64,000 nucleotides of DNA from positions 62,001 to 126,000 of the forward strand of contig JAKOVX010000124.1 of NCBI GenBank assembly GCA_029781855.1. Reading direction: 5' to 3'. Both the position numbers and the translations under genes were made by a program. Under the pieces are notes generated by a model. It was not told where the DNA came from. It was given only the letters and a program-made list of their open reading frames with translations, and made no database searches. Shown piece after piece: positions 8,281 through 17,074 of the stretch. How positions within the stretch are numbered: the first letter of the stretch is position 1; each line of letters starts with the position of its first letter. The DNA comes from Acidobacteriota bacterium (GTDB taxonomy: Bacteria > Acidobacteriota > Blastocatellia > Pyrinomonadales > Pyrinomonadaceae).

Positions 8281-10017
8281 ATGAGAAAGAGTCAATTACG
8301 CCTGTTTACAGCCTTTTTTGTCGTTTTATCGTTCATCTTCACCTCCTTGCCGTCAGCCGCTCCTGTTTTGGCGGCCTGGCCCGAGCCCGTTCGTGGAAAG
8401 CACGCAATGGTCGCGTCGCAGCACGAACTGGCCTCAAAGGTCGGTGTCGAGATCATGAAAAAAGGCGGGAACGCGGTCGATGCCGCCATCGCGGTGGGGC
8501 TTGCTCTTGCCGTTGTCTATCCTGAGGCAGGGAATATCGGCGGCGGCGGGTTCATGCTTATTCGCACGAGCGATGGAAAGGCACACGCGATCGACTATCG
8601 CGAAATGGCACCTGCCGCCGCGACACGCGATGTTTACGTCGATTCGGCCGGAAATCTCATTCGCGGCGAAGGTTCCTCGACTATCGGCTACCGGGCATCG
8701 GGTGTTCCCGGGACACTTGCAGGATTCGAGATGGCTTACAAGAAATACGGCTCGAAGAAGCTGACCTGGAGCCAACTCGTGGAGCCGGCCAGGCTTCTGG
8801 CTCTAAACGGCTTTTCGCTTTCCGAACGGCAGGCAGTTCTTTTCTATTCGTACCGAGGAAATTTGTCCAAGTACGCCGAAAGCAATCGGATCTTCCTCCG
8901 CAGCGGAAAATACTACGAGGAAGATGAATTGTTCCGACAGCCGGACCTGGCGGCAACATTGGGCCGTGTTGAACGCAACGGGGCGAAGGAATTCTACACC
9001 GGATCGACAGCCCGCCTGATCGCCGACGATATGAAGGCTCACGGCGGGCTGATAACGCTGAACGACCTGAAAAACTACAAAGCAAAGGAGCGAGAACCGA
9101 TCTCGGGCACGTATCGCGGTTACAAGGTCATTTCGATGCCGCCGCCGAGTTCGGGCGGCATTGTGATGCTCGAGGTACTGAATATTCTGGAAGGTTACGA
9201 CATTGCGTCGATGGGTTACAATTCGGCTGCGAAATTTCACGTTCTCACCGAGGCGATGCGGCGAGCGTTTGCCGACCGCGCGGAATTTATGGGCGATCCC
9301 GATTTTTCAACTGTCCCGGTCGATACCCTGATCGACAAAGCATATGCGAAAAAGCAAGCCTCCACGATCGATCTCGTCCGGGCGTCAAAAAGTACCGAGA
9401 TCGGCCACGGCGACATACCCGGCGGCGAGTCGATGGACACGACCCACTTCACCGTCGCGGACGCATCCGGCAATGTGGTGACAAATACGTACACGCTCAA
9501 CGATCTGTACGGTTCCGCGGTAACCGCCAAAGGCACGGGTGTACTGTTAAATGATGAAATGGACGATTTTGCCGCCCGGCCGGGCAAGGCCAATATGTTC
9601 GGGCTCATTCAGGGTGAGAAAAACTCGGTTCAGCCCGGCAAGCGGCCGCTTTCGTCGATGACGCCGACGATCGTTTTGCGGAAAGACGGCAGCTTCTGGT
9701 TCGCACTCGGCGCCCGCGGCGGACCGCGGATCATCTCGGCGGTCATCCAGTCGGTGATCAATGTCATCGATCACGGTATGAACATCCAGGCGGCCATCGA
9801 CGCACCGCGGATCCATCATCAATGGTTCCCGGACGAGATACTTTACGAGCCATACGGGATGTCGCCGGATACGATGAACATACTCAAGGGCTACGGACAC
9901 AAATTCACCAGCAGTCCCGGCTACGTTGCAACTGCGACAGGAATAATGGTTGATGATAAAGGCGTTAGGCTTGGGGCGATCGACTCGCGAAGCGACGGTA
10001 AAGCCGTCGGTTATTGA
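8281..10017 (+). CDS. ggt: Gamma-glutamyltransferase
   Basis: 578 residues, a normal length for the bacterial enzyme. A Sec signal peptide occupies about residues 1-32 (ending APVLAAW), so it is exported. The precursor self-cleaves before a threonine, which is Thr387 in DTTHFTV here, to give large and small subunits; the threonine is also the catalytic nucleophile. Other family landmarks are GGNAVDAAIA, GNIGGGGFM, and the small-subunit segments NDEMDDF, PLSSMTPTI and GGPRIISAV. It transfers or hydrolyses gamma-glutamyl groups of glutathione in the periplasm. Its 3' end overlaps the convergent zinc-ribbon gene by seven bases. The identification is secure. Confidence 0.97.
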   Translation: MRKSQLRLFTAFFVVLSFIFTSLPSAAPVLAAWPEPVRGKHAMVASQHELASKVGVEIMKKGGNAVDAAIAVGLALAVVYPEAGNIGGGGFMLIRTSDGKAHAIDYREMAPAAATRDVYVDSAGNLIRGEGSSTIGYRASGVPGTLAGFEMAYKKYGSKKLTWSQLVEPARLLALNGFSLSERQAVLFYSYRGNLSKYAESNRIFLRSGKYYEEDELFRQPDLAATLGRVERNGAKEFYTGSTARLIADDMKAHGGLITLNDLKNYKAKEREPISGTYRGYKVISMPPPSSGGIVMLEVLNILEGYDIASMGYNSAAKFHVLTEAMRRAFADRAEFMGDPDFSTVPVDTLIDKAYAKKQASTIDLVRASKSTEIGHGDIPGGESMDTTHFTVADASGNVVTNTYTLNDLYGSAVTAKGTGVLLNDEMDDFAARPGKANMFGLIQGEKNSVQPGKRPLSSMTPTIVLRKDGSFWFALGARGGPRIISAVIQSVINVIDHGMNIQAAIDAPRIHHQWFPDEILYEPYGMSPDTMNILKGYGHKFTSSPGYVATATGIMVDDKGVRLGAIDSRSDGKAVGY

Positions 10018-10559
10018 TCGTTCTCCGAGTTCGTCAGCAGTTGAGTTGTGCCCTCGACAACGCTCGTTGGTTGAAGTTCGTTTGTTTCACGCCATCGCCC
10101 TGCACCGGGCGGAACGAACGCCGCCGCAGGCTGCGGTGGAAGATCGTGATGTGCTCCGAAGCCGGAGCGAAGCACCGACGGGTCCGCGTAATTTGCAGAA
10201 AGTGCCGGCGTTGCGAGGCTCTCATTCGATTCGAACATCATCGCGTACGCCATTCGCAACAGACCGCCCATGAAGAAAAAGATGGCAGCTATTGCAACAG
10301 CGAACGGCTCTCCGCCCACGGCGACGGTTAGTATCGAAATTATCGGAACTACAAGAAATGTCAGCAAAAAAATAAACAGACCTTGCTTGAGGCCGCGATT
10401 TCGCTTCGATTTCGCGTTCAGGCCCATCTTACCCGGCTTCTGCGGGTTGACACCGCCCGTCAACAGCAATTCGGCGGTTCCCGTAAGCAAGAAACCGCAC
10501 CTTGAGCAATAGTTAGTGTCGTTGGAAATTCTTTCCTGTCCGCAGCTCGGGCAATACAT
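10011..10559 (-). CDS. Zinc-ribbon membrane protein, copy 2
   Basis: 182 residues. It opens with a zinc ribbon, CPSCGQ ... CSRCGF (residues 3-22). A basic stretch and two hydrophobic helices follow at about residues 57-103, then a Pro/Gly-rich cytoplasmic tail ending in TTQLLTNSENDQ. It is a paralogue of the adjacent gene at 10563-11111: same length, same architecture, same tail motif (GRWRETN-L-P-SV-E-TT-LL). Such zinc-ribbon/two-helix proteins are common in acidobacterial genomes, without an assigned role. It begins three bases after its paralogue stops, so the pair should be one transcript. Confidence 0.8.
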   Translation of the reverse strand: MYCPSCGQERISNDTNYCSRCGFLLTGTAELLLTGGVNPQKPGKMGLNAKSKRNRGLKQGLFIFLLTFLVVPIISILTVAVGGEPFAVAIAAIFFFMGGLLRMAYAMMFESNESLATPALSANYADPSVLRSGFGAHHDLPPQPAAAFVPPGAGRWRETNELQPTSVVEGTTQLLTNSENDQ

Positions 10560-10562
10560 TTT

Positions 10563-11111
10563 CTATTTTTGGCCTTCCTGTTCGTTCAAAAGCCTTGTCG
10601 TGCTTTCGGTAACGCTGCTTGGTTCAAGGTCGTTCGTCTCGCGCCAGCGGCCGGCCTGGGGCTGCGCATAAAACGACGCCGGGACCGATTGTTGCGGCGG
10701 AAGTGCCGACTGAGAGGCGCCGTGGAGACCATATTGTTGCTGGGGCGGCGGCATCTGCGGATAGAGATCGAATCGAACAACGTCCTTCTTGAGGAATATT
10801 GCTGAAGAGACCAACAAGATCAGCCCTCCAAAGATCCCGATGATCGCCGATGCACCGGCAAGTTTATCAATATCGAGGATTCCCCAAAGAGGGGCCATTA
10901 TCAGCAGAAAAAAGAGGCACCAAATTAGACTGAATGCGAGACCGTTGCGTCGTGTCAGAAACGATTTCTTTTTCTTGCTTAGTTCTGCAAGCTGGGGCAA
11001 ATAGCCGCCGTGGGCGAGTACGTCCGAAACGATCCCCAGCGGAAAGCCGCACCTTGAGCAGAATTTCGTTTCGTTCGAGACCTGTTGTTGTCCACAGCTT
11101 GGGCAATGCAT
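10563..11111 (-). CDS. Zinc-ribbon membrane protein, copy 1
   Basis: 182 residues. It has an N-terminal zinc ribbon (CPSCGQ ... CSRCGF), a KKKK-rich juxtamembrane stretch, two transmembrane helices at about residues 55-105, and a Gln/Pro-rich tail ending in RLLNEQEGQK. Together with the downstream copy it is a clear tandem duplication: identical length, matching zinc ribbon and tail. The tails differ mainly in the low-complexity segment. Function unknown; the zinc ribbon facing the cytoplasm suggests a structural or interaction role. About 80 bases of non-coding sequence separate it from the DinB-like gene's stop. Confidence 0.8.
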   Translation of the reverse strand: MHCPSCGQQQVSNETKFCSRCGFPLGIVSDVLAHGGYLPQLAELSKKKKSFLTRRNGLAFSLIWCLFFLLIMAPLWGILDIDKLAGASAIIGIFGGLILLVSSAIFLKKDVVRFDLYPQMPPPQQQYGLHGASQSALPPQQSVPASFYAQPQAGRWRETNDLEPSSVTESTTRLLNEQEGQK

Positions 11112-11191
11112 TTGTTAGACTCCGGGCAAAAAAATCGTAAGACGTTGGAACAAACGAATTTTTACACGAAAATGTTCTTAAATCAAAAGTT

Positions 11192-11668
11192 TTATCGTGC
11201 GGCCATTTTTCCGGACGTTAAGTTTTGATAAAGCGCGTAGGCCCGCCCCTGATAATGTTCGGATCGTGCGAGCGTATCGAGCAATATCTCACCGAGCGAT
11301 CTCATTTCACGCGGGGCCGGGATCTCACGGGCAAGGTCGTCGTCGGAAGTAAAATAATCGAATCCTTTTTTTCGCGTTGCTTCCACTTCCAGAAGATACT
11401 CGAGGATCTTACCGCGGTCCCGCAACGCCTCAGTCAGCGTCCATTCGAATGGGTCGTCCCATAGCCTGGTTGTGATCCCGCCGAATGTCATTTCGACAAA
11501 CGCAGCTCCGCGAATGATATTCTCGCCGACGGTGAGTTTCATCATCGGCTCGTCGTTCACAAGCGATTTAGCGAATATTAACTCATCCGGGATCTCGCTC
11601 ATCAATTCGACGGAACGCGAGTGCAGCCCCTCGTATTTCCGTTCGAAAATGCCGATCCAGTTATTCAT
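11192..11668 (-). CDS. DinB-like four-helix protein
   Basis: 158 residues, entirely helical in appearance. The N-terminus (NNWIGIFERKYEGLHSRSVELMSEIPDELI) and the C-terminal helix with SEHYQGRAYALYQNL resemble the DinB/YfiT four-helix superfamily, where histidines on helices 2 and 4 bind a metal. Only the C-terminal histidine is obvious here, so the metal site may be incomplete. Members include thiol transferases and many proteins of unknown function. The start codon lies immediately beside the terminator hairpin of the upstream lipoprotein gene, so it probably has its own promoter or depends on readthrough. Confidence 0.6.
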   Translation of the reverse strand: MNNWIGIFERKYEGLHSRSVELMSEIPDELIFAKSLVNDEPMMKLTVGENIIRGAAFVEMTFGGITTRLWDDPFEWTLTEALRDRGKILEYLLEVEATRKKGFDYFTSDDDLAREIPAPREMRSLGEILLDTLARSEHYQGRAYALYQNLTSGKMAAR

Positions 11669-11700
11669 AAAAAGAGCGATGCCAGCCCGGCACCGCTCTC
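11669..11700 (-). terminator. Rho-independent terminator of the OB-fold lipoprotein gene
   Basis: Read on the minus strand, AGAGCGGTGCC and GGCATCGCTCT form a stem with one mismatch around a GGGCT-type loop. It is followed at once by TTTTTAT. It lies 28 bases after the stop of the lipoprotein gene and directly abuts the start codon of the DinB-like gene. Confidence 0.8.
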
Positions 11701-11727
11701 ATTCTATCATTCTGGGAAAACTAACTT

Positions 11728-12099
11728 TTAACGCTTGCGGAACTTTCTTTCCTTTTCGAACATTCCCAAACCGTAGGTCTTTCCCTTCCAGCTGACGCCG
11801 CTTCCAATAACGCCTCGCACACCGACCTCTGCTCCCCTCGAGGGAACGCTCCCATCGGTGATGACCCAGATCGAGCCGGTGCCGTCGTCTACTTTATAAG
11901 CACCGCCGCCGTAACGAGTACCAGGCAGCGAAATGCCATAACTGTCGCGAACAACGCCCACGATCACGACCTCTTTATTCTGATATCGCCCTGGATTCGC
12001 TTCAATTTGAGCGACCGTCAATTTGGGCGGGCAGCCGGTTGCAAACAATCCAACGGACAGGGTCAAAAGCAACAAAAGTATCTTTGGTGAAATCTTCAT
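11728..12099 (-). CDS. Small OB-fold-like lipoprotein
   Basis: 123 residues. A lipoprotein signal peptide (LLLLLTLSVGLFATGC) ends at the lipidated cysteine Cys23. The mature part is short and beta-rich (KLTVAQIEANPGRYQNKEV, VVIVGVVRD, YKVDDGTGSIWVITD, GVRGVIGSG). This is the pattern of single OB-fold proteins of the bacterial nucleic-acid-binding-like/BOF type found in envelopes. The role is unknown, probably periplasmic and structural. A good intrinsic terminator follows the stop. Confidence 0.78.
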   Translation of the reverse strand: MKISPKILLLLLTLSVGLFATGCPPKLTVAQIEANPGRYQNKEVVIVGVVRDSYGISLPGTRYGGGAYKVDDGTGSIWVITDGSVPSRGAEVGVRGVIGSGVSWKGKTYGLGMFEKERKFRKR

Positions 12100-12172
12100 C
12101 TATTTTCCTCTTTTATCGAAGTGATCGGGGAAAGAAATACCACCGATACAGATTCATAAATAGCCGATATGT

Positions 12173-13342
12173 TTGCCAAAGAATTTCATATCTGCGATGC
12201 TTGTCTCGTTTGCCAGCATTCTCGGCCTTGGTATTTCAATGGAAGAAATTACTGAAAAAGTGGCCGCCCGGAATATGGCGTTCGTCTCGAGCGTCAGTGA
12301 TGACGTCTGGCATGCCCGGCAGGACGAGAAGGCATTTGAATGGTGGTATTTCGACGCACTGTCGGACGACGGCCGCGAAGCAGTCGTTATTACGTTCAAC
12401 GACAATTACGTATTTTCACCGAGATATTTCGAATCTCCCACCCTACAGCAGCCGGTCAACGCAATAGCCGGCGACCACAAGGCCCTTCGTTTTCCAGCGG
12501 TGACGTTTCTCTACTCAGTTGACGGAAAGATAGTTTTTAAGACCGTGAACGAATTCGGGTTCGACCAATTTGTTGGGAGTCGCGGATCTGCTGATTGTTC
12601 CATTGGCCGGAGTTCGATCTCGGCAAAGTCCGCGTCGTACGGTTCCGGCCATATTGTGACCGTCGATGTGCCGCTCGGGCCCGATAAGCGATTGAGGGCG
12701 GCGTTTGAGTGGCTCACTGTCGAGGGTGACCTAATGCACGATACGGCGGAAGGTCAAGCGGGATTTCTCTGGAATATGGTATCTCCCAGGTCAGATGTCT
12801 CGGGCCGGATCGAAGTGTTGGACCAAACTGGAAAATCAAAACAACTCATTCATTATCGTGGGACCGGGTACCACGACCACGTATCCGGGACCGACGCACT
12901 AAATGAGATCCTAAACTGCCGCCAATGGGGAAGGGCACACTTCAATGACTGTACAGCAGTTTACTGTGTAGTCGACACCGAATCGGTCGGGCACGGTGCT
13001 GCGCGGTTGATCGTGACTCGTGATCGAACTATTTCTATGAGATCTGCCGACGTTGGCGCGACGCGGTTTCAGCGAGACCTTCATGGGATCAGGTATCCGC
13101 AGAGAATCGTGTTGGATGGCGAAGACGATGTATGTCTGCGTGCGAAACCGGTCGAGACTATCGAATCCACGTTTTACAACGTTCGATCGCTGAGCGAGAT
13201 GACACTGACATTAAATGACGGAAAACCGCGGAAAACCATCGGGATATCCGAGATAGTGTCGCCGAAAAACATGAAATATAAGCTGTTTAGGTGGCTATCG
13301 GACCTTCAGATCGACCGAAAAGAAGGAGGTTCGCATTTCTGA
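12173..13342 (+). CDS. CrtC/AttH-like lipocalin-fold protein (carotenoid hydratase-related)
   Basis: Up to 389 residues. The motif EWWYFDA near residue 56 and GTGYHDHVSG near residue 230 are the landmarks of the carotenoid 1,2-hydratase (CrtC)/AttH lipocalin superfamily. The family includes the hydratase that adds water to neurosporene or lycopene, but also many uncharacterised relatives. No carotenoid genes are nearby, so substrate is open. The start is doubtful: the frame begins at TTG 12173, with ATG codons at 12197 and 12239, and none has a good ribosome site. The 72-base gap to the divergent lipoprotein gene must hold the promoter. Confidence 0.75.
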   Translation: MPKNFISAMLVSFASILGLGISMEEITEKVAARNMAFVSSVSDDVWHARQDEKAFEWWYFDALSDDGREAVVITFNDNYVFSPRYFESPTLQQPVNAIAGDHKALRFPAVTFLYSVDGKIVFKTVNEFGFDQFVGSRGSADCSIGRSSISAKSASYGSGHIVTVDVPLGPDKRLRAAFEWLTVEGDLMHDTAEGQAGFLWNMVSPRSDVSGRIEVLDQTGKSKQLIHYRGTGYHDHVSGTDALNEILNCRQWGRAHFNDCTAVYCVVDTESVGHGAARLIVTRDRTISMRSADVGATRFQRDLHGIRYPQRIVLDGEDDVCLRAKPVETIESTFYNVRSLSEMTLTLNDGKPRKTIGISEIVSPKNMKYKLFRWLSDLQIDRKEGGSHF

Positions 13343-13422
13343 AGCTGAGTTTTTGCAAACAGTACCGGCAGTAGTCGGCAGAGGTTGATCCGACATTGTT
13401 GCTGCCGAGATTGCCGACGCTC

Positions 13423-13737
13423 CTAGTTCAATTTCACCGCAGTGCCATAGGCAAGCACTTCCGTCGCACCCTGAGAAAACTCGGTCGCATCATAGCGCAT
13501 ACCAATCACCGCATCGGCTCCGATCTCATGAGCGTGCTGGACCATGCGGTTGAATGCTTCCATTCTGGCGTGCTCGCAAACGACCGACCATTCCTCGATG
13601 TTGCCGCCGGCGAGCGATTTGATCCCGCCGATTATTCCGCGGCCGAGTCCAGTCGCACGCACGACGATGCCGCGGACCACGCCCAAATATTGGCCAACCT
13701 GTTTGCCCTGAATATCGAATCCGGTAGTGACGATCAT
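13423..13737 (-). CDS. YbjQ/UPF0145-family protein
   Basis: 104 residues from the ATG at 13737, which follows CAGGAGAAAAA, a good ribosome site; an upstream in-frame ATG would add nine residues that include this site and is disfavoured. The sequence (MIVTTGFDIQGKQVGQYLGVVRG, then GIKSLAGG, ARMEAF, ADAVIGMRYD) matches the small YbjQ family, which forms pentameric rings and is annotated as heavy-metal binding without firm biochemical proof. It stands alone between the CrtC-like gene and tRNA-Glu. Confidence 0.88.
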   Translation of the reverse strand: MIVTTGFDIQGKQVGQYLGVVRGIVVRATGLGRGIIGGIKSLAGGNIEEWSVVCEHARMEAFNRMVQHAHEIGADAVIGMRYDATEFSQGATEVLAYGTAVKLN

Positions 13738-13819
13738 TTTTTCTCCTGGCAGCAAACCCATCAAGGGAACTTCATTGCAAAGTCCCGATCTGAGATGAGG
13801 TGAAACTTCAAAAAAGGAT

Positions 13820-13894
13820 TGGTAGCGCCTAGGGGAGTTGAACCCCTCTTTCGAGGTTGAGAACCTCGCGTCCTAACCGATAGACGAAGGCGCC
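13820..13894 (-). tRNA. tRNA-Glu (anticodon CTC)
   Basis: On the minus strand a full cloverleaf starts GGCGCCT and ends AGGCGCT-A-CCA, with CCA encoded. The anticodon arm is CGAGG-TTCTCAA-CCTCG, reading CTC, hence glutamate. The D-arm (GTCTATCGGTTAGGAC) and T-arm (AGGGG-TTCAACT-CCCCT) are intact. The first acceptor pair is a G-U wobble. Confidence 0.95.
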
Positions 13895-13978
13895 GCACTA
13901 AAGCAAAGCATTCGGAGAATTATAGCGACGAATGGACGTTTCGCGCAAGGGCCGAACGGACGATAACCGACTGTCGCC

Positions 13979-14007
13979 TTGACCAATATCTTTTGGCTTT
14001 TTAAACT
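13979..14007 (+). promoter_or_regulatory. Candidate sigma-70-type promoter of the aconitase gene
   Basis: TTGACC at 13979-13984 and TAAACT at 14002-14007 are separated by 17 bases. The -10 lies about 33 bases before the ATG of aconitase. The hexamers match the housekeeping consensus at five and four of six positions. No start-site data support it. Confidence 0.4.
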
Positions 14008-14039
14008 GATAGTTTGGACTTCATTACCAAGATAAACCT

Positions 14040-16913
14040 ATGACACACAATCTTTTCGATAGTCGCAAAACATTTACAACCGGAACCGGCGAAGAAGGCG
14101 TTTACTATTCGCTACCGCAATTGGAAGCAGCTGGTCTCGGAACCATCTCTCGACTTCCGGTGTCGATCCGGATCGTGCTCGAGTCGGTTTTGCGTAATTT
14201 TGACGGCGGAAAGAGGGTCAGCGAGGACAGTGTTCGTGAACTGGCAAGCTGGAAAGCGGTATCTGAGCGAACATCCGAGATCCCGTTTGTCGTCGCTCGC
14301 GTTATTCTGCAGGATTTTACCGGAGTTCCGCTGCTGGTCGACCTCGCAGCGATGCGGTCAGCGGTCCAACGTATCGGCAAAGATCCGGGCGTTATCGAAC
14401 CGCTCGTCCCGGTCGATCTGGTCATTGACCACTCGGTTCAGGTTGATTACGCCGGCAGCGAAGCCGCTTATCAGCAGAATATGGAGATGGAATTCAAGCG
14501 GAACGACCAGCGATATCGATTTCTCAAGTGGGGAACCCAGGCTTTTAATGGCTTCAGCGTAATTCCGCCGGGGATCGGGATCGTTCATCAGGTAAATCTA
14601 GAATACTTGGCAAAAGGCGTGTTCGAGCGTAACGGGGTTTACTTTCCGGACACGCTCGTCGGTACAGATTCTCACACGACAATGATCAACGGCCTTGGGA
14701 TCGTAGGATGGGGCGTCGGTGGTATCGAGGCCGAGGCAGGAATGCTCGGCCAGCCGGTTTATTTCCTTACGCCGGATGTCGTCGGAGTGAACCTTACCGG
14801 TGAACTTCCGCAAGGTTCAACGGCGACCGATCTTGTTCTGCGGATAACCGAGATGCTTCGAAAAGTGAACGTTGTGGGAAAATTCGTCGAATTCTTCGGC
14901 GAGGGCGCCGCCGCTCTCAATGCGACCGATCGGGCAACGATCGCGAACATGGCGCCGGAATACGGCGCAACGATGGGATTCTTTCCGGTCGATGAAAAGA
15001 CGCTCGATTATTTTGCGAATACTGGCCGCACCGACGAACAAATTTCCACCATCCGTAATTACTATCAGGCGCAGAGCATGTTCGGTATTCCGAGAAAGGG
15101 CGATGTAGATTACTCGTCCGTTTTCGATCTGGACCTGGATTCGATCACGCCTTCGGTTGCGGGCCCAAAACGTCCTCAGGACCGAATTGAACTGGCGAAC
15201 CTTGACGACCGCTTTGTCGAGCTTTTCTCGAGCCCGATCGCCAGTGGTGGTTTTGGGAAGAACGCCGATCAGCTTTCGGAGAGATTTCCCGTCTCGATCG
15301 GATTTTCATCGAACAAATCAGCGACCGGCGGAGGTGAACAATCACCGCAGTCGGAGCCCGAGACTGAGAATAACGGCGTATCCACTGAAAAGACCAACGT
15401 GGCCACCGAGATCGAGATGATGAACAACCGACCGACCCCGGATAGAGTTGATTATTCAGAAGATCATTCTCCTTCGTCATTTGCTACTGTAGGGCACGGC
15501 GACGTCCTGATCGCCGCGATAACTTCATGCACAAATACGTCGAATCCTGCGGTAATGCTCGCTGCGGGCATCGTCGCGAAGAAGGCATTCGAGCGCGGTA
15601 TGAAGGTTCCGGCTTACGTAAAAACCTCCCTCGCCCCGGGTTCACGCGTTGTCACGGAGTATCTTGAAAAGGCGGGCCTACAACAGTATTTGAACGGCAT
15701 AGGTTTTAATCTGGTCGGTTACGGCTGCACAACGTGCATCGGTAACTCGGGCCCGTTAGATCCGGCGATCGAAGCTGAGGTCGTCGGGAAAGATCTGGTT
15801 GCGGCTTCGGTGCTTTCCGGCAACCGGAATTTCGAAGCGCGTGTTCATCAGAATATCAGGGCCAACTTTCTGATGTCGCCGCCGCTCGTTGTGGTATATG
15901 CACTGGCAGGAACGGTCGTTAAGGACGTGTACCTCGATCCGATAGGGAAGGACCGTGACGAGCAACCTGTGTTTCTCAAGGACATTTGGGCGTCGCTCGA
16001 TGAGGTTCGCGAGTATCTTAAGACCGCGTTCAACCCCGAGTCGTATCGGCGGCTTTACGCTGAATTTGCCGAGCAAAATCCACTCTGGAACAACATTGCG
16101 TCGAGCATCGGGCAGATCTACGAATGGGATACTGGTTCGACATATATTCAGGAGCCGCCGTTTTTTGATGGTTTTTCGATGGAAACCGGCACTTTCAGCG
16201 ACATTCACGGTGGCCGGGCGCTTGCGATATTCGCCGATTCGGTAACGACCGACCATATTTCACCGGCTGGCGCGATCAAGGCAAATTCACCCGCGGGCCT
16301 ATATCTCCAGGAAAATGGCGTTGCCCCACAGGACTTCAACTCGTATGGGTCAAGACGTGGCAATGATCGTGTGATGCTGCGCGGCACGTTTGCAAATGTT
16401 CGTATCAAGAACCAAATGGTGGCACCGACCGAAGGCGGCTTCACCAAGCACTATCCCGACGGCACTGAAATGTCGATCTACGATGCTGCGATGCAATACG
16501 CGATCGAAAAGACGCCGCTCATGATCTTCGCCGGAAAGGAGTACGGCACCGGCAGTTCGCGTGACTGGGCGGCAAAGGGAACCGCATTGATGGGCGTTAA
16601 GGCCGTTGTTGCGGAGTCATTCGAACGTATCCACAGGTCAAACTTGGTTGGAATGGGCGTCCTTCCGCTTCAGTTCAAAGATGGCGGATCGGCTGCGGGC
16701 CTCGGCATCAACGGTACCGAGACCTTTGATCTGATCGGATTGGAAGGCGTCGAGATCAAACCGAAGCAGGACGTCGAACTACGCATCACACGGGGCGATG
16801 GCTCAGTTGCGACGGCGACCCTGACCCTGAGAATAGACACACCGATCGAGATCGAATACTACAAGAACGGCGGCATTCTTCCGTACGTCCTCAGACAACT
16901 TCTTGAGGCTTAA
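14040..16913 (+). CDS. acnA: Aconitate hydratase, AcnA type
   Basis: 957 residues, longer than the usual 890-920. The enzyme interconverts citrate and isocitrate in the TCA cycle using a [4Fe-4S] cluster. Cluster cysteines are visible in SCTNTSNP and [11 protein letters not shown]. Substrate-site segments include [13 protein letters not shown] and, in the swivel domain, [13 protein letters not shown]. Extra length comes from a Ser/Glu/Asn/Thr-rich insertion at about residues 420-485, just before the cluster-binding [12 protein letters not shown] segment; it looks like a disordered linker. It is a single gene with a candidate promoter upstream and no operon partners. Confidence 0.96.
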   Translation: MTHNLFDSRKTFTTGTGEEGVYYSLPQLEAAGLGTISRLPVSIRIVLESVLRNFDGGKRVSEDSVRELASWKAVSERTSEIPFVVARVILQDFTGVPLLVDLAAMRSAVQRIGKDPGVIEPLVPVDLVIDHSVQVDYAGSEAAYQQNMEMEFKRNDQRYRFLKWGTQAFNGFSVIPPGIGIVHQVNLEYLAKGVFERNGVYFPDTLVGTDSHTTMINGLGIVGWGVGGIEAEAGMLGQPVYFLTPDVVGVNLTGELPQGSTATDLVLRITEMLRKVNVVGKFVEFFGEGAAALNATDRATIANMAPEYGATMGFFPVDEKTLDYFANTGRTDEQISTIRNYYQAQSMFGIPRKGDVDYSSVFDLDLDSITPSVAGPKRPQDRIELANLDDRFVELFSSPIASGGFGKNADQLSERFPVSIGFSSNKSATGGGEQSPQSEPETENNGVSTEKTNVATEIEMMNNRPTPDRVDYSEDHSPSSFATVGHGDVLIAAITSCTNTSNPAVMLAAGIVAKKAFERGMKVPAYVKTSLAPGSRVVTEYLEKAGLQQYLNGIGFNLVGYGCTTCIGNSGPLDPAIEAEVVGKDLVAASVLSGNRNFEARVHQNIRANFLMSPPLVVVYALAGTVVKDVYLDPIGKDRDEQPVFLKDIWASLDEVREYLKTAFNPESYRRLYAEFAEQNPLWNNIASSIGQIYEWDTGSTYIQEPPFFDGFSMETGTFSDIHGGRALAIFADSVTTDHISPAGAIKANSPAGLYLQENGVAPQDFNSYGSRRGNDRVMLRGTFANVRIKNQMVAPTEGGFTKHYPDGTEMSIYDAAMQYAIEKTPLMIFAGKEYGTGSSRDWAAKGTALMGVKAVVAESFERIHRSNLVGMGVLPLQFKDGGSAAGLGINGTETFDLIGLEGVEIKPKQDVELRITRGDGSVATATLTLRIDTPIEIEYYKNGGILPYVLRQLLEA

Positions 16914-17074
16914 CAGGAATAAACGTTAATAGAGTTTTTACCGGAATGAGCGGTTGATTAACAATTTATTTCGTTGGCAAAAAAGTTAGAATGTTATAAG
17001 GTTGGAGAATCCCCTCATACTTTACGTCTGTTTAGTTTTTTGAGTGGCTATAACCATCATCCCAAGAGGTTCGT

